From NCBI GenBank assembly GCA_022829145.1, contig CM040745.1:25636906-25700905 (forward strand): DNA of 64,000 nucleotides. Reading direction: 5' to 3'. The notes beneath the pieces were generated by a model. That model was given only the letters and a program-made list of their open reading frames with translations. It ran no database searches and was not told where the DNA came from. This stretch comes from Albula goreensis (taxonomy: Eukaryota > Chordata > Actinopteri > Albuliformes > Albulidae). A program made the position numbers and the translations under genes. This document shows positions 60,331 to 64,000 of the stretch, piece by piece. Positions within the stretch are counted from its first letter, which is position 1, and each line of letters starts with the position of its first letter.

Positions 60331-63300
60331 TCAACCCTGAACATTGAACACAATCCAAGTGCCCTGAATGTACTGTTATGTATCATTCACTGCATGAAGC
60401 AGTAAGTAACTACACATTATTTTCATTGTCAACTATCCAGGTGTTGCCTTTTTGATGTCTCTATTTTTCTCTGTACTTTTCCTGTAAATGTTTTTACAGA
60501 TATATTTTATGTGCATAAAACGATCACAGTATTTATGTGGAAGGTGTTATTTTGATACCTGTAAAACTTTTGAACATTTCACAGTGTTGTTGCCAGTGAT
60601 ATGTCTACTCAACCTCCAGCATGGGGCACTGCATGATAAAGAGTGTGGTGGACAAAATGCGTTTAACACTCTCTGTAGTGAATGTTATGTAGATGATATT
60701 AATGTGCACATTGTCTGTATTAATGGGCGAACATTACTCTTCTGTACCAATAAAATAAAATGTCTGTCTGCACAGAGAGTAAACAGTCGGTGGAATTTAC
60801 TTCTTTTACACAAGTGTCTTACTCTCAAAGTTATGAGGTATGCAGAAATTGGCCACTATAGACAAAATGAAGAATCTGTGTAAAGTGTGAGTTTAATGAC
60901 AAATCTGAATGGGAATTTTGTATTTAAATGCAATCATGTATTAATTTTATTTTTCTGTACTCATTCTTTTAGTGATCTGTGTGCAACCATTCAACAATCT
61001 GTGACCGCACCAAAAAATCGACTTAGGGTAAGTGAAGTGTATATTTACAGTTTCCTATCATATTAAAACAGGTTTAACTATGACTCACTAGATTTACTGC
61101 ATGCATTTCAGTGGATGGTGATGGCATTTTTGCACTCATCAAAAGGCCACAGAATGTATGGTAGATTAATGTAATATAAATTACACTACACTGTGAAAAT
61201 GTGATTATAACTAATTCAAACAATATTCCAGCACCAAAGGCAATTAGATAACTAGCATGCGATATTACTATGCAAATTCATACCTTGGCAACTGCCATGT
61301 CCAAGTATTGATTCAAACCGTCAGCTTCTTCCTCTGTCAAATGCAGTCGTCTTGCCAATGGCAGCATGATCAGCTGAGCACAGCACTATGGCATGCAGCC
61401 AAATCGTGAGGTTCAGCAGATTGAATAACAACAAACTACATCTGCATTTTTGCAATCGTTGCTATGCTGAAATGTTGTTACAACCAGCATGTGTATCCCT
61501 CTCCAGGACATGAATCTCTGTTACTGTCCCTGTGTTCTGATGTTTTCTCTCTTGTTTGTGCTGGTTACATGCATCTCCCTCTGTTGTTTGAGTCCCATTT
61601 AAAGCTTGTTTCACTTTGATGTCACTTGGTGGTGAATAATGCACACTTGACAGAATTGTTAAAGAGAATGCTATTAACTGTGGAGGTGAAGTTTCAAAGA
61701 ATGCATGTGCATGTGGAAGAAAATTCATTATTATAAAATATTGTATGTCGTAATACTAAATAAATGCAGTCTAATGCAGTCACCTTTGGAAATTAAAAAA
61801 ATGTGTTCAAGTTTCAGTCCAATATGGGCATATGCAGTAAAATAATTGATTGTAGAATAATGGATATAGATGTTTATTTGTTCATCCATTCAAGTTGGTG
61901 GTTACTTGTGAAGTTGGATTATAGCCAATTTGTTGTAAAAACACACAATTCACAAATACTGAACTTGATTTACAAAAACTAAACTACATTTGCACATCAA
62001 CCATTCCTTGTACAATTATATCTGCGACTCAAACTTTACCTATCCAGTCATATTTGAGAGGTTTCCTTTATGGATACGAATGCACAGCATTGTTCAAAAC
62101 AGAACATCTTTTGTGATATCTATTTAAGCCACTCAACTCACTTTCTCCAAAGATAGCTAATTTGACTAATGTCCTTTCTAGTAGGTGAGGGGAGGGAGGG
62201 ATCTATTGTAATGTGCTTCCTCGTTTAGGCCAGCAATGTGTCATGTCATTATATTTCTGTTCGATAGAAATCTTATCCATTGCAGATACATTTACTTTCT
62301 AACTTTCAGATCCACAGGGTTGTGTTTGGTGCTGTTTGAGCCTGCTCTAACCTCCGGTCTTTAAATGTAGATCATTATAGTCCAAAAAAATGAAACATTC
62401 CCTTGTTACTGAATGCTGAATGGAGAGATTGACAATTGAAATGCATGTGTCCACATGGTATGCAGATACAGAAGGGTTTGATTTGCATCCCACCACTTAA
62501 ATCTGTCAGTGCAGAGATGCACAAATATGAATTTTGGCAGTGAACACAATCAATCAATGGCAAAAATTACATGGGTTCTGAAATGTAATTAGGTTCATAA
62601 AATTCAAGTCACAAATATATGCAAATTTCACTGATGGTTTTGAAGAGTCTTTTTGAACTGAGTATTTTAATCATGTCCTATATTTGTGAATTGAGCTTTA
62701 TAGTTTAAATAACCTCAGTTTACTGATTTTCTATGTATTTGAGAATTGTGTGCTGTATTTGCATATTGCATTTGTATTTTGGCAGTAATATAATTCCATA
62801 AGAACCATGGAAAAATACCATCACTGGGGTAACAGTGTATGGGTCTTTTGTCATGTTAGTCAATATGAATATCTGTCGATCCACACATAAAACATGATTG
62901 AGTAATAGAATAAATAAATGGCCACTAGAATATAGAAGGTGACCTCAATAATTCATCCAGCACTATTGTCACAGATTGGTGACAGGATGGTTATTTTGTG
63001 TTCATGAATGGAAATTTCGCATCTCAAGATATTACTCTTTGTTATCCTTGAACTGTTTTTTGATGACACTATCACCAGAGAAGCAACAAACCACAGTACA
63101 GTTCAGGATTCAGTCAGAGAGATAATGCTATACCTGAACTGACCACATGCTATACCTTTGGACATTAATAATACATCTGGGAAAAGTAAAGGAATTATTC
63201 AAAAATGTGGTGATGTTAAAACATGTGCTACTGAAAGACTGTGCAATGTAATCAGTGACAATATGTATGTTGAAAACATGCAAGAGGATTAATTTAAAGA

Positions 63301-64000
63301 TTATACCTGTTCTAAAGTTGTAGAGTCTCAAGCTTATTTTGTTTGCTATTTTGTTTAATTTATTATGCCATTTTCTACGTTCATTTTGCAGCAGTGTTTT
63401 TCTTTGTTAACTACCTTCTTTAAAGATGTCTGAAGTACTGTCCATCTCACACTATTGTATAACTCAGTCTTTTAAAAAAGGAAAGTAGTGACCAGGCCAT
63501 ACCTTCGCCAGTGATATTTATTTCAGCTATCTTTTGTATTTTTAACAACACCATGGAAGATAAATGTTCACTTAAAGGCTAGACCCAAGACTCAAATTCA
63601 TAATATTCATTTATAATATTATATATTCTGTGTTTTAGGAGGTCTTGTGTTAGGAACATTGGTTACATTACAATACTGTTCTGAATGCATGCATCTTTAA
63701 AATCGGATCATAATTTCCTTTTTACGCTTAATTTCTCAGATTAATTTTTTATGATAAATGTAATTGTTAATTTTTAACATTTTTTCAATCATTTTTGAAC
63801 CTAAATTCTGAGGTGGAAATATTCAAGCTCCCAATTGTGTTCATTGTGCGTGTGTTTTTCTTGGCATCATTTGCATATCAGAGGGCATTCCTGCACTTCA
63901 ACAATTAATTTATTAAGGTCAGCCGTAACGTCTGTGTTGACCCACTCAGGGCGCACTGTTAACACAGGAGAAGGGAGGAGACAGAAATATATCTGTTTGA
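60331..64000. other. Gene-desert sequence to window end
   Basis: AT-rich. The 131-codon frame at 60488-60883 has no recognisable domain. The last 120 bp (from about 63880) become more complex, with CpGs (CAGCCGTAACGTC, CAGGGCGCAC), and may be the edge of another element that continues outside. Confidence 0.4.

Noticed and set aside
60488..60883. Plus-strand frame of 131 codons, the longest in the desert
   Set aside because: No recognisable domain, no splice-bounded structure and odd composition. Consistent with chance.
1..64000. CRISPR arrays, operons, phage or viral genes, tRNA and rRNA genes
   Set aside because: None seen; the window is spliced vertebrate nuclear DNA.

Overview
This is vertebrate nuclear DNA, most likely from a ray-finned (teleost) fish. 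The evidence is intron-rich genes with GT-AG splice sites, protein sequences close to human orthologues, a tRNA-derived SINE with a TGTAA-type tail, Tc1/mariner remnants, and CA/TA microsatellites in an AT-rich background. I cannot name the species. There are no bacterial operons, CRISPR arrays, rRNA or tRNA genes, or viral genes.

The left half (1-32,300) is a compact block of four genes in the order PIBF1(-), DIS3(+), BORA(-), MZT1(+). From memory, this is the same order as human 13q22 (MZT1-BORA-DIS3-PIBF1), read from the other side. PIBF1/CEP90 is partial: its first 496 codons lie on ten exons and the 3' end runs off the left edge. DIS3, the exosome exoribonuclease, is complete with 21 coding exons and 948 residues. 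BORA, the Aurora A/Plk1 cofactor, is complete with 11 coding exons and 542 residues. MZT1, the gamma-tubulin recruitment protein, is complete with 3 exons and 71 residues. I derived all exon boundaries by reading splice sites and checking that codon phase carries across every junction. PIBF1/DIS3 and BORA/MZT1 are head-to-head pairs with shared promoter regions, and DIS3/BORA are tail-to-tail. Three of the genes work at centrosomes or the spindle (PIBF1, BORA, MZT1), and DIS3 is the RNA-decay member.

The right half (about 32,300-64,000) has no recognisable gene. By synteny it should be the start of the long DACH1-MZT1 gene desert. It holds a deleted Tc1-like element, decayed SINE pieces, a CA microsatellite, several strong hairpins, an isolated CpG-rich patch with a possible unrecognised first exon, and several blocks that look like conserved non-coding elements. 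The last are judgements by eye, not alignments.

The most notable observation is a duplicated segment of MZT1. About 436 bp covering the end of its last intron, the last coding exon and the start of its 3' UTR also sits inside a BORA intron, bracketed by a 27-29 bp direct repeat. It looks like a DNA-level templated insertion. Two introns, one in DIS3 and one in PIBF1, appear to use GC instead of GT donors. I found no evidence of a new multi-gene system.
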